This document shows, piece by piece, positions 17,001 to 30,700 of a stretch of DNA of 64,000 nucleotides (positions are counted from its first letter, which is position 1; every line of letters begins with the position of its first letter). This DNA comes from Pseudomonas tohonis (GTDB lineage Bacteria > Pseudomonadota > Gammaproteobacteria > Pseudomonadales > Pseudomonadaceae), in the NCBI RefSeq assembly GCF_012767755.2, contig NZ_AP023189.1, positions 372,001-436,000 on the forward strand, written 5' to 3'. Under the pieces are notes generated by a model that made no database searches, was not told the origin of the DNA, and worked only from the letters and a program-made list of their open reading frames with translations. Position numbers and translations under genes: made by a program.

Positions 17001-17588
17001 CTACGGCTTCGGAGGCTCGCCGGCGTTCGCCTTGGCTTCGCGGCTGTTGCGCAGGCGACGGCGCAGCCAGAGCAGGCCGCCGATCACCACCAGCACGCCG
17101 AGCACCATCAGCTCGTAGCGCTTGAGGTTGCCCAGCATGCCTTCGAGCACGGCGCCGAAGTGGAAGGCGGCGAAGCCCAGGGCCAGGGCCCAGACGATGG
17201 CGCCGATGCCGTTGAGGATCAGGTAGCGCAGCGGCGGGTAGCCGGACAGGCCGATGGCCACGGGCATCACGGTGCGCAGGCCGTAGACGAAGCGGAAGCT
17301 CAGCACCCAGATGTCAGGGTGGCGACGGATGTGCTCCAGGGCCTTGTCGCCCATCGCCTGCCAGCGCGGGCGCCGGGCGAGGATCTGCCGGCCCTTGTGG
17401 CGGCCGAGGTAGTACCACAGCTGGTCGCCGGCATAGCTGCCGAAGAACGCCGTCATCACCACCAGGTTGATATCCATGTAGCCGCGGAACGCGAGAAAGC
17501 CGGCCAGGACCAGGATGGTCTCGCCCTCGAAGAAGGTGCCGAGGAAGAGGGCGAAGTAGCCGAAATCCTGGAGGAATTGTTGCAGCAT
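17001..17588 (-). CDS. DedA-family membrane protein
   Basis: The 195-residue protein has five or six hydrophobic segments and DedA hallmarks: FFEGETILVLAGFLA with the acidic pair of the re-entrant loop, GSYAGDQLWYYLGRHKG, and FRFVYGLRTVMPVAIGLSGY with the essential Arg. DedA proteins act in membrane lipid recycling (undecaprenyl-phosphate or phospholipid flipping) and proton-motive-force homeostasis. Pseudomonads carry several paralogues, and the lipid used by this one is unknown. Its leader contains inverted repeats. Confidence 0.9.
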   Translation of the reverse strand: MLQQFLQDFGYFALFLGTFFEGETILVLAGFLAFRGYMDINLVVMTAFFGSYAGDQLWYYLGRHKGRQILARRPRWQAMGDKALEHIRRHPDIWVLSFRFVYGLRTVMPVAIGLSGYPPLRYLILNGIGAIVWALALGFAAFHFGAVLEGMLGNLKRYELMVLGVLVVIGGLLWLRRRLRNSREAKANAGEPPKP

Positions 17589-17663
17589 CAGTTAGGCAGC
17601 GCGGCAAAAATGAACGCGAAGCCTAACCGGGTTGGCGCTGCGGGAAAAGCTCTAAAGGGTGGC

Positions 17664-17692
17664 GAACCGCCAGTCGAGGGTCGACTGGTTCA
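17664..17692. promoter_or_regulatory. Large palindrome in the dedA/hemB gap
   Basis: CCAGTCGA and TCGACTGG pair around GGG, and the flanks GAAC and GTTC extend the stem past a one-base bulge. A second inverted pair, GTTAGGC (17591-17597) and GCCTAAC (17621-17627), lies just upstream of the dedA start. Both sit in the 238-bp divergent gap with AT-rich -10-like sequence (CATAAT, TATAAA) before hemB. Confidence 0.35.
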
Positions 17693-17787
17693 CGGCCAGC
17701 CCTCGTGGGGCCTCGGAAATTTCGTCGAACGCGACAGAGCGTCGCTGTCATGCATTGTTACCATTCGGTCATAATTGCCGCTTATAA

Positions 17788-18840
<1,053 letters not shown>

Positions 18841-18859
18841 CTCCCCAGCAGGAAACCAG

Positions 18860-21070
18860 ATGAACACCGATGGACTGAACCAAGCGTCGAACCCCCAACA
18901 AGAGCCCGTGCCGGAGCAGCCGGTCGCCGAGGCCCCCGCCCCGGCGCCCGTCGAGACCCCGCCGCCGGCCCCCGCGCCGGCTCCGGTGATCCCGGGCCTG
19001 GATGACAGCAGCCTGTACATCCACCGGGAGCTGTCGCAGCTGCAGTTCAACATCCGTGTCTTGGAGCAGGCGCTCGACGAGTCCTACCCGCTGCTCGAGC
19101 GCCTGAAATTCCTGCTGATCTTCTCCAGCAACCTCGACGAGTTCTTCGAAATCCGGGCCGCCGGCCTGAAGAAGCAGATCACCTTCGCCCGCGAACAGGC
19201 GGGTGCCGACGGCCTGCTGCCGCACCAGGCGCTGGCCCGCATCAGCGAGCTGGTGCACGAGCAGGTGGCGCGCCAGTACAGCATCCTCAACGACGTGCTG
19301 CTGCCGGAGCTGGCCAAGCACCAGGTCAGCTTCATCCGCCGGCGCTACTGGACGCCCAAGCTCAAGACCTGGGTGCGCCGCTATTTCCGCGACGAGATCG
19401 CACCGATCATCAGCCCCATCGGCCTCGACCCGACCCACCCCTTCCCGCTGCTGGTGAACAAGAGCCTCAACTTCATCGTCGAGCTGGAGGGCGTCGATGC
19501 CTTCGGCCGCGACTCGGGCCTGGCGATCATCCCGGCGCCGCGCCTGCTGCCGCGCGTGATCCGCGTACCCGAGGAGATCAGCGGCCCCGGCGACAACTTC
19601 GTGTTCCTGTCGTCGATGATCCACGCCCACGCCGACGACCTGTTCCCCGGCATGAAGGTGAAGGGTTGCTACCAGTTCCGCCTGACCCGTAACGCCGATC
19701 TTTCGGTGGACACCGAGGATGTCGAGGACCTGGCCCGCGCCCTGCGCGGCGAGCTGTTCTCGCGCCGCTACGGCGATGCGGTGCGCCTGGAGGTGGCCGA
19801 CACCTGCCCGAAACACCTGTCCGACTACCTGCTCAAGCAGTTCGGCCTGGCCGAGAGCGAGCTGTACCAGGTCAACGGCCCGGTCAACCTGACCCGCCTG
19901 TTCAGCATCACCGGGCTGGACAGCCACCCCGAGCTGCAGCACCCGAGCTTCACCCCGGTGATCCCCAAGCTGCTGCAGAAGGCCGAGAACCTGTTCAGTG
20001 TGGTGGGCAAGCAGGACATCCTGCTGCTGCACCCCTTCGAGTCCTTCACCCCGGTGGTGGACTTCCTGCGCCAGGCGGCCAAGGACCCCAACGTCCTGGC
20101 CATCAAGCAGACGCTGTACCGCGCCGGTGCCAACTCCGAGATCGTCGACGCCCTGGTGGAGGCGGCACGCAACGGCAAGGAGGTCACCGCGGTGATCGAG
20201 CTGCGCGCGCGCTTCGACGAGGAATCCAACCTGCAGCTGGCCAGCCGCCTGCAGGCTGCCGGCGCCGTGGTGATCTACGGCGTGGTCGGCTTCAAGACCC
20301 ACGCCAAGATGATGCTCATCCTGCGCCGCGAGGATGGCGAGCTGCGCCGCTATGCCCACCTGGGCACCGGCAACTACCACGCCGGCAACGCGCGCCTGTA
20401 CACCGACTACAGCATGCTCACCGCCGACGACGCGCTCTGCGAGGACCTGCACAAGCTGTTCAACCAGTTGATCGGCATGGGCAAGACGCTGCGCATGAAG
20501 AAGCTGCTGCACGCGCCCTTCACCCTGAAGAAGTCGTTGCTGGACATGATCGCCAAGGAGGCCCAGCACGCCACCGAAGGCAAGCCGGCGCACATCATGG
20601 CCAAGGTCAACTCGCTGACCGACCCGAAGGTCATCCGCGCGCTTTACAAGGCCAGCCAGAGCGGCGTGAAGATCGACCTGGTGGTGCGTGGCATGTGCTG
20701 CCTGCGCCCGGGCATCCCCGGCGTCTCGCACAACATCCAGGTGCGCTCGATCATCGGCCGCTTCCTCGAACACAGCCGCATCTACTATTTCCTCAATGGT
20801 GGCGACGAGCTGCTCTATCTCTCCAGTGCCGACTGGATGGAGCGCAACCTCGACATGCGCGTGGAGACCTGCTTCCCGGTGGAGGGCAAGAAGCTCATCA
20901 CCCGGGTCAAGAAGGAGCTGGAGACCTACCTCGCCGACAACACCCACAGCTGGGCCCTGCAGCCCGATGGTCGCTACCTGCGCAACAGCCCCAGCGGCAA
21001 CCAGAACCCGCGCAGCGCCCAGGCCATCCTTCTGGACAAGCTGCTCAACCCGCCGGTCAGCGCGCGCTGA
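18860..21070 (+). CDS. ppk1: Polyphosphate kinase 1
   Basis: Ppk1 makes inorganic polyphosphate from ATP. The 736-residue protein has a Pro/Ala-rich N-terminal extension (about 1-50), then the PPK N domain ([16 protein letters not shown]), the head domain and two phospholipase-D-like catalytic halves. His500 in the [20 protein letters not shown] stretch matches the autophosphorylated histidine of E. coli PPK1. [16 protein letters not shown] carries the second conserved His. ATG 18860 follows AGGAA. Convergent with ppx, sharing a terminator. Confidence 0.96.
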   Translation: MNTDGLNQASNPQQEPVPEQPVAEAPAPAPVETPPPAPAPAPVIPGLDDSSLYIHRELSQLQFNIRVLEQALDESYPLLERLKFLLIFSSNLDEFFEIRAAGLKKQITFAREQAGADGLLPHQALARISELVHEQVARQYSILNDVLLPELAKHQVSFIRRRYWTPKLKTWVRRYFRDEIAPIISPIGLDPTHPFPLLVNKSLNFIVELEGVDAFGRDSGLAIIPAPRLLPRVIRVPEEISGPGDNFVFLSSMIHAHADDLFPGMKVKGCYQFRLTRNADLSVDTEDVEDLARALRGELFSRRYGDAVRLEVADTCPKHLSDYLLKQFGLAESELYQVNGPVNLTRLFSITGLDSHPELQHPSFTPVIPKLLQKAENLFSVVGKQDILLLHPFESFTPVVDFLRQAAKDPNVLAIKQTLYRAGANSEIVDALVEAARNGKEVTAVIELRARFDEESNLQLASRLQAAGAVVIYGVVGFKTHAKMMLILRREDGELRRYAHLGTGNYHAGNARLYTDYSMLTADDALCEDLHKLFNQLIGMGKTLRMKKLLHAPFTLKKSLLDMIAKEAQHATEGKPAHIMAKVNSLTDPKVIRALYKASQSGVKIDLVVRGMCCLRPGIPGVSHNIQVRSIIGRFLEHSRIYYFLNGGDELLYLSSADWMERNLDMRVETCFPVEGKKLITRVKKELETYLADNTHSWALQPDGRYLRNSPSGNQNPRSAQAILLDKLLNPPVSAR

Positions 21071-21094
21071 CCGGTCACTGGACCGCACCAACGA

Positions 21095-21118
21095 AAACGG
21101 GGCCCTCTGGCCCCGTTT
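21095..21118. terminator. Bidirectional terminator between ppk1 and ppx
   Basis: A perfect 10-bp stem (AAACGGGGCC/GGCCCCGTTT) with loop CTCT lies between the convergent stops. It is preceded and followed by A/T-rich ends that can serve as U-tracts in both directions. Confidence 0.85.
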
Positions 21119-21143
21119 CGCTGTCCGCTTCCGGCGTCTCGCT

Positions 21144-22649
21144 TCAGCTCACCTGCAGGGTGAAGTCGATGCGCTTCAGCCAGGTGGCTTCCTGTTCGAA
21201 GTCCGCCTGGGTCAGCGGGTTGGCCGCCAGCCAGTTCTCGGGGAACTGCACGTCCAGGCTCTGCGGGCCCACCTTCAGGCGGACCTGGGGGGTCTCCTGG
21301 CTGGTGCGGATGTGGTGGAAGAGGATGGCGAAGCGCAGCAGCACGCAAAGGCGGATGAGCTTGACGCCCTCGTCGCCGAACTCGGCGAACTTGTCCTTGG
21401 GGATGTTGCGCCGGTGGCCACGGACCAGCAGCGCGAGCATCTGCTGGTCCTGGCGGGAGAAGCCCGGCAGGTCCGAGTGCTCGATCAGGTAGGCGCCGTG
21501 CTTGTGGTACTGGTAGTGGGCGATGTCCATGCCGATCTCGTGGACGCGGGCGCCCCAGACCAGCAGGTCGCGGTGCCACTCGTCGTCCAGCTCCCAGGCG
21601 TCCGCCACCTGCTCCAGCGCCTCCAGGGCCTTGGCCTCGACGCGGGCCGCCTGCTCGGCGTCGGCGTGGCAGCGCTCCATCAGCGCGCTGAGGGTGCGTT
21701 CGCGCACGTCCTCGTGGTGGTGGCGGCCCAGCAGGTCGTAGAGCACGCCCTCGCGCAGGGCGCCTTCGGAATGGGTCATGTGCTTGAGTTCGAGGGCGTC
21801 GAAGATGGCCTCGAGGATCGCCAGCCCGGCCGGGAAGATGGCGCGGCGATCGGGCTTGATGCCGTCGAGTTCGAGCTTCTCCACCTCGCCCAGCTTGAAC
21901 AGCTTGCGCTTGAGCCAGGCCAGGCCTTCCGGGTTGACCTCGCCACTGCCCATGCCGGCCGCCTGGATCGCCAGGCCGACGGCGCGGATGGTGCCCGAGG
22001 CGCCCACCGCCTGTTGCCAGCCGAGGCGGCGCAGGCTGTATTCGATGCCCATCAGCTCCAGGCGTGCGGCGGTGTAGGCCTGGGCGTAGCGGGCGGGGGT
22101 GATCTTGCCATCGCGGAAATAGCGCTGCGTGTAGCTCACGCAGCCCATCTGCAGGCTTTCGCGCAGCTGCGACTCGAAGCGCTGGCCGATGATGAACTCG
22201 GTGCTGCCGCCGCCGATATCGGCGACCAGGCGCTTGCCGGGGGTGTCGGCGATGCTGTGGGAGACGCCCAGGTAGATGAGGCGGGCTTCCTCGCGGCCGG
22301 AGATCACTTCCACCGGGTGGCCGAGGATGGCCTCGGCGCGGCGGATGAACTCGGCGCGGTTGCGCGCCTCGCGCAGGGCGTTGGTGCCGACGATGCGCAC
22401 CGCGCCCTCGGGCAGGCTGTTGGTCATCTGGGCGAAGCGGCGCAGGCAGTCGAGGCCGCGCTGCATGGCTTCCTCGCTGAGCATGCGCTCGTCATCCAGG
22501 CCGGCGGCGAGCTGCACCTTGTCACCGAGGCGCTCGAGGATGCGGATCTCCCCGTGATCGGCCTTGGCCAGCACCATGTGGAAGCTGTTGGAGCCCAGGT
22601 CGATGGCTGCGATCAGGGAAGGGGTTTCGGCGCGACGGGTCGAGGGCAT
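21144..22649 (-). CDS. ppx: Exopolyphosphatase
   Basis: Ppx removes terminal phosphates from polyphosphate. The 501-residue protein starts with the actin-like phosphate-binding loop [20 protein letters not shown]. It continues with [30 protein letters not shown] and [14 protein letters not shown], all standard for Ppx/GppA. The C-terminal HD-like helical half contains the [20 protein letters not shown] segment. Length agrees with P. aeruginosa Ppx (about 500). Being opposite ppk1 gives independent control of synthesis and degradation. Confidence 0.95.
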   Translation of the reverse strand: MPSTRRAETPSLIAAIDLGSNSFHMVLAKADHGEIRILERLGDKVQLAAGLDDERMLSEEAMQRGLDCLRRFAQMTNSLPEGAVRIVGTNALREARNRAEFIRRAEAILGHPVEVISGREEARLIYLGVSHSIADTPGKRLVADIGGGSTEFIIGQRFESQLRESLQMGCVSYTQRYFRDGKITPARYAQAYTAARLELMGIEYSLRRLGWQQAVGASGTIRAVGLAIQAAGMGSGEVNPEGLAWLKRKLFKLGEVEKLELDGIKPDRRAIFPAGLAILEAIFDALELKHMTHSEGALREGVLYDLLGRHHHEDVRERTLSALMERCHADAEQAARVEAKALEALEQVADAWELDDEWHRDLLVWGARVHEIGMDIAHYQYHKHGAYLIEHSDLPGFSRQDQQMLALLVRGHRRNIPKDKFAEFGDEGVKLIRLCVLLRFAILFHHIRTSQETPQVRLKVGPQSLDVQFPENWLAANPLTQADFEQEATWLKRIDFTLQVS

Positions 22650-23011
22650 GGTCTTGGTGTCTCGTTTCTGAACGGCGCCATCCTGCCACGATCGTCACGT
22701 TGCGCCAACGCGAGTCGTGGAACGCTCGTGCAAGGGAATGGCAGGCGGCTTTACAGAATGCCACGGAGAAGTTTCCGCTTCATGACGGCCGCCTCCTTAC
22801 TATAGGCGGCGCCCCGCCTCCCGGCGGCGGTGTTCGCGAAGGCTCCGGCACGGGGCGATAAATGGCCGCGGCGGATTGACGCGCAGCCGGTTATCCATCA
22901 GTTTTCCAGCGCACATCCATAGGAAGGCTCAATCGCCAGCGGCTTTCGGTCCGGGGAAAGCCGGGCTATGATGGCCGCCAATTTCCGCATCCGAATCCAC
23001 GGAGAACATCC
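22650..23011. promoter_or_regulatory. Divergent ppx/trxA intergenic region with a trxA -10 element
   Basis: This 362-bp gap holds the promoters of ppx (minus) and trxA (plus). For trxA, TATGAT at 22967-22972 is followed by GGCCGCC and a CGGAGA ribosome site, and no strong -35 is seen. A hairpin-prone GC block (22812-22835) lies mid-gap. No open frame with a credible ribosome site was found. Confidence 0.5.
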
Positions 23012-23338
23012 ATGAGCGAACTCATCTCCCACGTTAGCGACGCCAGCTTCGAGCAGGACGTGCTCAAGGCCGAAGGCGCTGTGCTGGTCGATTACTGGGC
23101 CGAGTGGTGTGGCCCGTGCAAGATGATCGCCCCCGTCCTCGACGAGATCGCCAAGGACTACCAGGGCAAGCTGAAGATCTGCAAGCTGAACATCGACGAG
23201 AACCAGGACACCCCGCCGAAATACGGTGTGCGCGGCATCCCGACCCTGATGCTGTTCAAGAACGGCAACGTTGAAGCGACCAAGGTCGGCGCCCTGTCCA
23301 AGTCCCAGCTGGCGGCCTTCCTCGACGCCAACATCTGA
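23012..23338 (+). CDS. trxA: Thioredoxin 1
   Basis: The 108-residue thioredoxin has the active site WCGPC at Trp32-Cys36, the cis-Pro in RGIPTLMLF and the Asp of VDYWAEWCG. It reduces cytoplasmic disulfides and supplies electrons to ribonucleotide reductase and other enzymes. Length and sequence are typical of TrxA. It lies upstream of rho in the same order as in E. coli and P. aeruginosa, separated by a strong terminator, so rho has its own promoter or depends on read-through. Confidence 0.97.
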   Translation: MSELISHVSDASFEQDVLKAEGAVLVDYWAEWCGPCKMIAPVLDEIAKDYQGKLKICKLNIDENQDTPPKYGVRGIPTLMLFKNGNVEATKVGALSKSQLAAFLDANI

Positions 23339-23378
23339 GTCCCGCCGGGCCTCCGGCGAGCCTTCGGACCGCAACGAG

Positions 23379-23405
23379 AAACCCCGCAATCTGCGGGGTT
23401 TTTTG
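23379..23405 (+). terminator. Intrinsic terminator after trxA
   Basis: A 10-bp stem (AAACCCCGCA against TGCGGGGTTT, three-base loop) is followed by a run of Ts and TTGTTG. It is a textbook Rho-independent terminator between trxA and the rho leader. Confidence 0.93.
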
Positions 23406-23598
23406 TTGAATCGGTACTAGACGCCCCTGGATGCGGGTGTTAAATTCGGGTCCGCAACGTCATTCCGTTGCCCTTCGCAAGCCGCCGCCGACGCATTCCA
23501 AATCGAATAAGCACAGCGATCCTGTCGCCTCTCCGCGGCGCGGCCTCTAAAGCTCAACGCTTTCCTTCCTTCTCAATTTTCGTACTTACGTCATTCCT

Positions 23599-24858
<1,260 letters not shown>

Positions 24859-24875
24859 GGTCGGGTTGGTACCAG

Positions 24876-24899
24876 GAAGGCCGGGGAAACCCGGCCTTC
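24876..24899 (+). terminator. Terminator after rho
   Basis: A perfect 10-bp stem (GAAGGCCGGG/CCCGGCCTTC) with a GAAA tetraloop begins 18 bp past the rho stop. The following GCGTTTCTG is only weakly U-rich. Confidence 0.75.
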
Positions 24900-24946
24900 G
24901 CGTTTCTGCGATTCGTCGTGGCCTTCTGAATAACCCAGTTCGGCGC

Positions 24947-24952
24947 TAAACT
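24947..24952 (+). promoter_or_regulatory. -10 element of ubiD (TAAACT)
   Basis: TAAACT lies 39 bp before the ubiD ATG. The hexamer 17 bp upstream (TTCTGA) is a poor -35. The sequence around it (GCTAAACTTTGCGCCCC) has the layout of the -10 region upstream of the ABC-F gene. Confidence 0.4.
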
Positions 24953-24990
24953 TTGCGCCCCGACCTGCACGCCCCATGCGAGGCTCAAGC

Positions 24991-26457
24991 ATGCAGTATC
25001 GCGATCTGCGCGAATTCATCAGCGGCCTGGAACAGCGTGGCGAGCTCAAGCGCGTCACCGCCCCGGTCTCGCCGATCCTGGAAATGACCGAAATCTGCGA
25101 CCGCACCCTGCGCAAGCAAGGCCCGGCGCTGCTCTTCGAGAACCCCACCGGCTATGACATCCCCGTGCTCGGCAACCTGTTCGGCACGCCCGGGCGCGTG
25201 GCCCTCGGCATGGGTGCGGATGACGTCTCCGAACTGCGCGAGATCGGCAAGCTGCTGGCCTTCCTCAAGGAGCCCGAGCCGCCCAAGGGGCTGAAGGACG
25301 CCTGGTCCAAGCTGCCGATCTTCAAGAAGGTCATCAGCATGGCGCCCAAGGTCCTCAAGGACGCCCCTTGCCACGAAGTGATCGAGGAAGGCGACGACGT
25401 CGACCTCGGCAAGCTGCCGATCCAGCACTGCTGGCCGGGCGACGTGGCACCGCTGATCACCTGGGGCCTGACCATCACCCGCGGCCCCAACAAGGAGCGG
25501 CAGAACCTCGGCATCTACCGCCAGCAGGTGATCGGCCGCAACAAGGTCATCATGCGCTGGCTCAGCCACCGTGGCGGCGCGCTGGACTACCGCGAGTGGT
25601 GCCAGAAGCACCCGGACACGCCCTACCCCGTCTGCGTCGCCCTCGGTGCCGACCCGGCGACCATCCTCGGCGCGGTGACCCCGGTGCCGGACACCCTCTC
25701 CGAATACGCCTTCGCCGGCCTGCTGCGCGGCCACCGCACCGAGCTGGTCAAGGCCATCGGCTCCGACCTGCAGGTCCCGGCCAGTGCCGAGATCGTGCTG
25801 GAAGGCGTGATCCACCCCGGCGAGACGGCCCCGGAAGGCCCCTACGGCGACCACACCGGCTACTACAACGAGGTCGACACCTTCCCGGTGTTCACCGTCG
25901 AGCGCATCACCCGGCGCCGCAAGCCCATCTACCACAGCACCTACACCGGCCGCCCGCCGGACGAGCCGGCCATCCTCGGCGTGGCGCTGAACGAAGTCTT
26001 CGTGCCGATCCTGCAGAAGCAGTTCCCCGAGATCACCGACTTCTACCTGCCGCCCGAAGGCTGCTCCTACCGCATGGCGGTGGTGACCATGAAGAAGCAG
26101 TACCCCGGCCACGCCAAGCGCGTGATGCTCGGCGTCTGGTCCTTCCTGCGCCAGTTCATGTACACCAAGTTCGTCATCGTCACCGACGACGACATCGACG
26201 CCCGCGACTGGAACGACGTGATCTGGGCCATCACCACCCGCATGGACCCCAAGCGCGACACGGTGATGATCGACAACACCCCCATCGACTACCTGGACTT
26301 CGCCTCGCCCATCTCCGGCCTCGGCTCCAAGATGGGCCTGGACGCCACCCACAAGTGGCCGGGCGAGACCACCCGCGAATGGGGCCGGGCCATCGTCAAG
26401 GACGAGGCGGTGACCCGCCGCGTCGACGACATCTGGTCCAGCCTGGGTATCGACTGA
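24991..26457 (+). CDS. ubiD: 3-octaprenyl-4-hydroxybenzoate carboxy-lyase UbiD
   Basis: UbiD decarboxylates the prenylated 4-hydroxybenzoate intermediate of ubiquinone synthesis using prenylated FMN made by UbiX. The 488-residue protein begins [22 protein letters not shown] and carries [19 protein letters not shown] and [22 protein letters not shown], with the conserved Arg/Glu catalytic residues. It also has the C-terminal [24 protein letters not shown] 24991 fits the family start; the ATG 15 bp upstream is less likely. It overlaps the following reductase gene by one base. Confidence 0.95.
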   Translation: MQYRDLREFISGLEQRGELKRVTAPVSPILEMTEICDRTLRKQGPALLFENPTGYDIPVLGNLFGTPGRVALGMGADDVSELREIGKLLAFLKEPEPPKGLKDAWSKLPIFKKVISMAPKVLKDAPCHEVIEEGDDVDLGKLPIQHCWPGDVAPLITWGLTITRGPNKERQNLGIYRQQVIGRNKVIMRWLSHRGGALDYREWCQKHPDTPYPVCVALGADPATILGAVTPVPDTLSEYAFAGLLRGHRTELVKAIGSDLQVPASAEIVLEGVIHPGETAPEGPYGDHTGYYNEVDTFPVFTVERITRRRKPIYHSTYTGRPPDEPAILGVALNEVFVPILQKQFPEITDFYLPPEGCSYRMAVVTMKKQYPGHAKRVMLGVWSFLRQFMYTKFVIVTDDDIDARDWNDVIWAITTRMDPKRDTVMIDNTPIDYLDFASPISGLGSKMGLDATHKWPGETTREWGRAIVKDEAVTRRVDDIWSSLGID

Positions 26458-27425
26458 TGCGGGTCACGCTGCAACCCTCCGGCGCGGTCCTGGAGATCCA
26501 GGCCGGCGAGAACATCCTCGCGGCGGCCCGGCGCCTCGGCTACGAGTGCCCGCAGAGCTGCCGCAACGGCAACTGCCACATCTGCGCGGCCCTGCTGGTC
26601 GAGGGCCGCGTGCGCCAGGCCGGCGTCGAGCTCGACCACGGCGAACTCTTCACCTGCCTGGCCGAACCCCTGGAAGACTGCGTGCTGCACTGGGACGGCG
26701 TGCTCGCGCCCGGCGAGCTGCCGGTGCGCACGCTCAACTGCCAGGTCAGCGCCTGCATCGATGCCGGTGGCGACGTGTGGCGCGTGCGCCTGCGCGCCCC
26801 GGCCGGCAAGCCGCCGCGCTACCACGCCGGGCAATACCTGCTGGTCGCGCGCGAGGATGGCGAATCCTCGGCCTTCTCCCTCGCCTCCGCGCCCAGCGAA
26901 GGGCGCGATATCGAACTGCACATCCTCGCCCGCGAGCCCAGCGCCCAGGCCCTGCTGGCGCAGTTGCAGCGCACCGGCATCGCCCGGGTGCAGATGCCTT
27001 TCGGCGACACCCACCTCGCCGAGCTTCCCGAGGGCCCGCTGGTATTGATCGCCGCCGGCACCGGCATGGCGCAGATGCACAGCCTGATCGAGCATTGCCG
27101 TGCCACGGGATTCAGGCACCCGGTGCACCTGTACTGGGGCGCGCGGCGGCCGGAGGACTTCTACGAACTGCCGCACTGGGCGCAGTGGCAGGGCCTCGGC
27201 AACCTGACCCTGCACCAGGTGGTCAGCGACGCCTGTGGCTGGCAGGGCCGTTGCGGGCTGCTGCATGAAGCGGTGCGCCAGGACTTCCCCGACCTCAAGC
27301 CGCTGCATGTCTACGCCAGCGGCTCGCCGGCCATGGTCTACGCCACCCTCGACGCCCTGGTGGCGGCGGGGATGGACGCCCACCAGATGCGTGCCGACGT
27401 CTTCGCCTACGCCCCCAGGCCGTGA
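26457..27425 (+). CDS. Ferredoxin-reductase fusion (2Fe-2S plus FAD/NAD(P)H), Fre-like
   Basis: The 322-residue protein has an N-terminal plant-type 2Fe-2S ferredoxin domain with Cys35, Cys40, Cys43 and the FTC cysteine at about 69 (CPQSCRNGNCHIC). The FAD-binding domain (RYHAGQYLLV, SAFSLASAP) and the NAD(P)H domain (LVLIAAGTGMAQMHSLIEH) follow. It is often annotated CDP-6-deoxy-delta-3,4-glucoseen reductase-like, but is better read as a reductase supplying electrons to an oxygenase or to UbiX/UbiD-type flavin chemistry. The start overlaps the ubiD stop (TGATG), so coupled translation suggests a job linked to ubiquinone or flavin reduction. Confidence 0.87.
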   Translation: MRVTLQPSGAVLEIQAGENILAAARRLGYECPQSCRNGNCHICAALLVEGRVRQAGVELDHGELFTCLAEPLEDCVLHWDGVLAPGELPVRTLNCQVSACIDAGGDVWRVRLRAPAGKPPRYHAGQYLLVAREDGESSAFSLASAPSEGRDIELHILAREPSAQALLAQLQRTGIARVQMPFGDTHLAELPEGPLVLIAAGTGMAQMHSLIEHCRATGFRHPVHLYWGARRPEDFYELPHWAQWQGLGNLTLHQVVSDACGWQGRCGLLHEAVRQDFPDLKPLHVYASGSPAMVYATLDALVAAGMDAHQMRADVFAYAPRP

Positions 27426-27452
27426 GGCCCGCGCCAGCCAACGTGCCGCGAG

Positions 27453-27548
27453 CCCCGTCACCCACGACGGGGCGATGAGACGCGCAGCGCCTCCTTCCGC
27501 TCCGTCTCGGCCCTGAGCCGCCGGGGCTGGCGCGATGCCAGCCCCGGC
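27453..27548. terminator. Two strong hairpins after the reductase gene
   Basis: Stem 1 is CCCCGTC/GACGGGG (27453-27472). Stem 2 is a perfect 12-bp stem (GCCGGGGCTGGC with its complement, 27520-27548) with a 5-nt loop. Neither has a T-run. The remainder of the 300-bp gap to 27725 contains a TATGAT-like -10 near 27618 before the protease gene and nothing else recognisable. Confidence 0.5.
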
Positions 27549-27725
27549 GTCCGCGCCTGGCCGCCTAGGACAGGTACGAAAACACCGCCCGTTCATGTAC
27601 GGCCATACGCGCCCTGCCTATGATCGCGGCTGCCGGCAAAACTCCCTATCTCATCACTCGCGCGGCCGCTCCAGCGGTCCTGTTCGCCTGGCCTCGTGCC
27701 GCGCCGTGACTACCGAGGAACAGTT

Positions 27726-30700
27726 ATGTCGAGCTTCCGATTGAACGCCCTTTCCCGCGCCACCCGCCGATGGAGTGCCAGCCTGGGAGCGGCCCTGCTT
27801 CTGCCGAGCGGCATGGCGCTGGCCGATGACAGCCAGCACGGCACCGAATCAGTCATCCAGGGGCATTTCATCAACCTCCAGTCATCGAATGCCAGGGCGA
27901 CCCCGTTCAGCGCCGCCGAGGCCGGAACCGAGCAACTGGTGCAGGAAACCGGGATGCGCATCCGCAACCTCACGCCGCAGGCCGGCGATGCGTTCAAGGA
28001 CCTGCAGGTCATGACCGGGCAACTCGAAGGGCGCGCGCGCACCCTCAGCGCCCCCGGGGAAATGACCCTGGCGGCGCGGCCCGATGGCAGCTTCGTTGCG
28101 CTGCTGCCGGATGCCAACGCCATCATCCGCGGCGACGCCAGCGGCCAGCAGTCGATGATCCGTTTCGATCCGGGCGCCGCCTTCGCGCCGGATGGCGTCG
28201 ACTACGTCGCCGGCGATGACAGCGAGCCGCCGGCCCAGAAGGAGTCGCGCAGCGGCCAGCGGAGTTTCCAGGTCAGCCGCAACGTCCAGGGTGAAACCGT
28301 GATCGACCTGCTGGCCGGGTTCTCCCAGGCCGCAGCCGACTACATCGGTGACCACGAGGCCTTTGCCCTGGCCCAGGTGGCCTCGGTGAACCGCGCACTG
28401 CAACAGTCCCAGGTGCAGGGCGTGCGCCTGCGCCTGGTGGGCACCCAGGTGGTGGCCCAGGATGCCCCCATCACCAGTCCCAGCCTGGGCCAGGTGCGCA
28501 ACGTCTTCGCCGAAGGCATGCGTCGCTACAGCCCGGACGTGGTCGCCAGCTTCGTCGTGGGTACTCCCGGGCAGGACACCGCCGTGGGTTGGGGCCACCT
28601 GCCCGGGCGCTACACCATCAACTCCATCAAGTCGTCCACCGTGTTCCGTCACGAGCTGGGCCACAACATCGGCGGCGGCCACTGTTCCGACGGCAAGAGC
28701 TACCGCTTCGGCTACAACAACGGCCGGCTCGGCACCATCCTGTGCGGCAACCATGTGGGCTATTTCTCCAACCCGGACGTCAAGGACAGCCGGGGCGTGC
28801 CGCTGGGCCACGCGGACACCGCCAACATGGCCCGGGTCTGGCGGGAAAACGCGGCGCGGATGTCGGCCTACAGCCCGTCCGTGGTGCCGCTCGAAGAAGA
28901 ACGAGGCACCTCGATCCTCAGCGAGAAGGTCAGCCTGAGCAGCGGCCAGACGCGCTACTTCCCGGTGGATGTCCCCGAAGGCACCCGGCGCCTGGTGTTC
29001 AGCGTGGTGGACGGCGAACTCACCGAGAAGGCCGGCCAGGTCCAGCTGCTGCTCAAGCGCGGCGCCCAGCCCAGTGGCACCAGCTACGACTACCGCTCGG
29101 TACGCAGCCACAACGTCTCCCTGGGGGTGAACGACCCGCAGCCGGGGCGCTGGTACCTGGCAATCAACACCGACAACCGCGCCACCCAGGACCAGGTGCT
29201 CGAAGCCCACGCCTACGGCCTCACCCAGGACACCGCCCAGGGTCGCTACCTGAAGTTCGTCGCCACCTCGGCGGTGGACGGCCAGGACACCGCCAGCGTC
29301 GCCGAACTGCTGCTGGTGGATGCCAAGGGCAAGGCCCTGCCCCGCGAGAGCTGGACGATCCTGTCCACCAGCAGCGCCGTGCCTGGCGCGGCGGTCGGCA
29401 GCCACGCGATCGACGGCAATCCCAACTCCTACTGGAGCTCGGCGGCGGGCGCGCGCTATCCCCATGAAATGGTGATCGACCTGGGGGCCGATAGCCGCTT
29501 CTCGCAACTGCACTACCTGCCCCGCCAGGACGCCGGCCTGAGCGGCAACATCAAGGGTTACCAGGTCTACGGCAGCAGCAGCGTCAACGGCGGCTGGCAC
29601 CTGCTGGCCGATGGCCAATTCAGCGCCGACAACGACCTCAAGGCCGCATCCCTCAAGCCTGTAGTGGCCGGTCAGCCTCCGGTGGCGGTGATCAGCGGCA
29701 AGACCGAAGCCAACGCCGGGGACAGGATCGTCCTGGACGCTTCCGGCTCCACGGATCCCCAGGGCAATGCCCTGAGCTTCGCCTGGGAGGCCTCGCCGCG
29801 CCTGGACTTCGACTACGACGGCGCGCGCCTCAGCTTCACCGCGCCGGAACTGCAGGCGGACACTCGCTATCGCTTCACCCTGACCCTGAGCAATGGCAAG
29901 CAGAGCAGCACCCGGACCCACGAGGTGCTGGTCAAGGGCCAGGCCGCCACCGCCAGCTGCAAGCCGGAGTGGACCCTCAGGGGTATCTATGTCGGCAACG
30001 ACGTGGTGCAGTGGAAGGGGCGCCAGTACCACGCCCGCTGGTGGACCTCGGGCGCCGAGCCGGGGTTGGCCAGCACCACCGGCCCGGACGGCGCCGGCAA
30101 GGTCTGGCGTGACCTGGGCCCCTGCCAGAGCGGCGGCGAGAAGCCGGTCGAGCCGCCGGTGGCGGAGGTCAAGCCGCCCGTGGCGGTGATCGGCGGTGCC
30201 AGCCAGGCCAAGCCGGGCGAAACCGTCTACCTCAACGCCTCGGGGTCCAGCGACCCGGCGGGCCTGAAGCTCAGCTACAGCTGGAGCGTCAGCCCCGGCG
30301 TCGCCTTCGAAGCGGCTGGCGACCTGATGAAGTTCGTCGCCACGAGGGCCGCCCAGGACGTGACCTACAGCGTCAGCCTGACGGTGAACAACGGCAAGCA
30401 CAGCGTCACCCGGGTGCATCAGGTCAAGGTGCAGGCCGAGACGCCGGCGACGGTCAAGCCGCCGGTGGCGAGCATCGCTGGCGCCAGCCAGGCCAAGGGC
30501 GGTGAAACGGTGACCCTGGACGCCGCAGGTTCCAGCGATCCGGCCGGCCTGGCGCTGAGCTACCGGTGGACCGTGACGCCCAGCGTCTCCTTCCAGGCCT
30601 CGGGGTCGAAACTGAGCTTTGTCGCGCCCAAGGGCGACAAGGACATCAGCTACCGCTTCACCCTCAATCTGAGCAACGGCACCCATGTGGCCAGCCGTGA

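Noticed and set aside
23406..23598. Short peptide gene in the rho leader
   Set aside because: No start with a ribosome site and a plausible frame was found.
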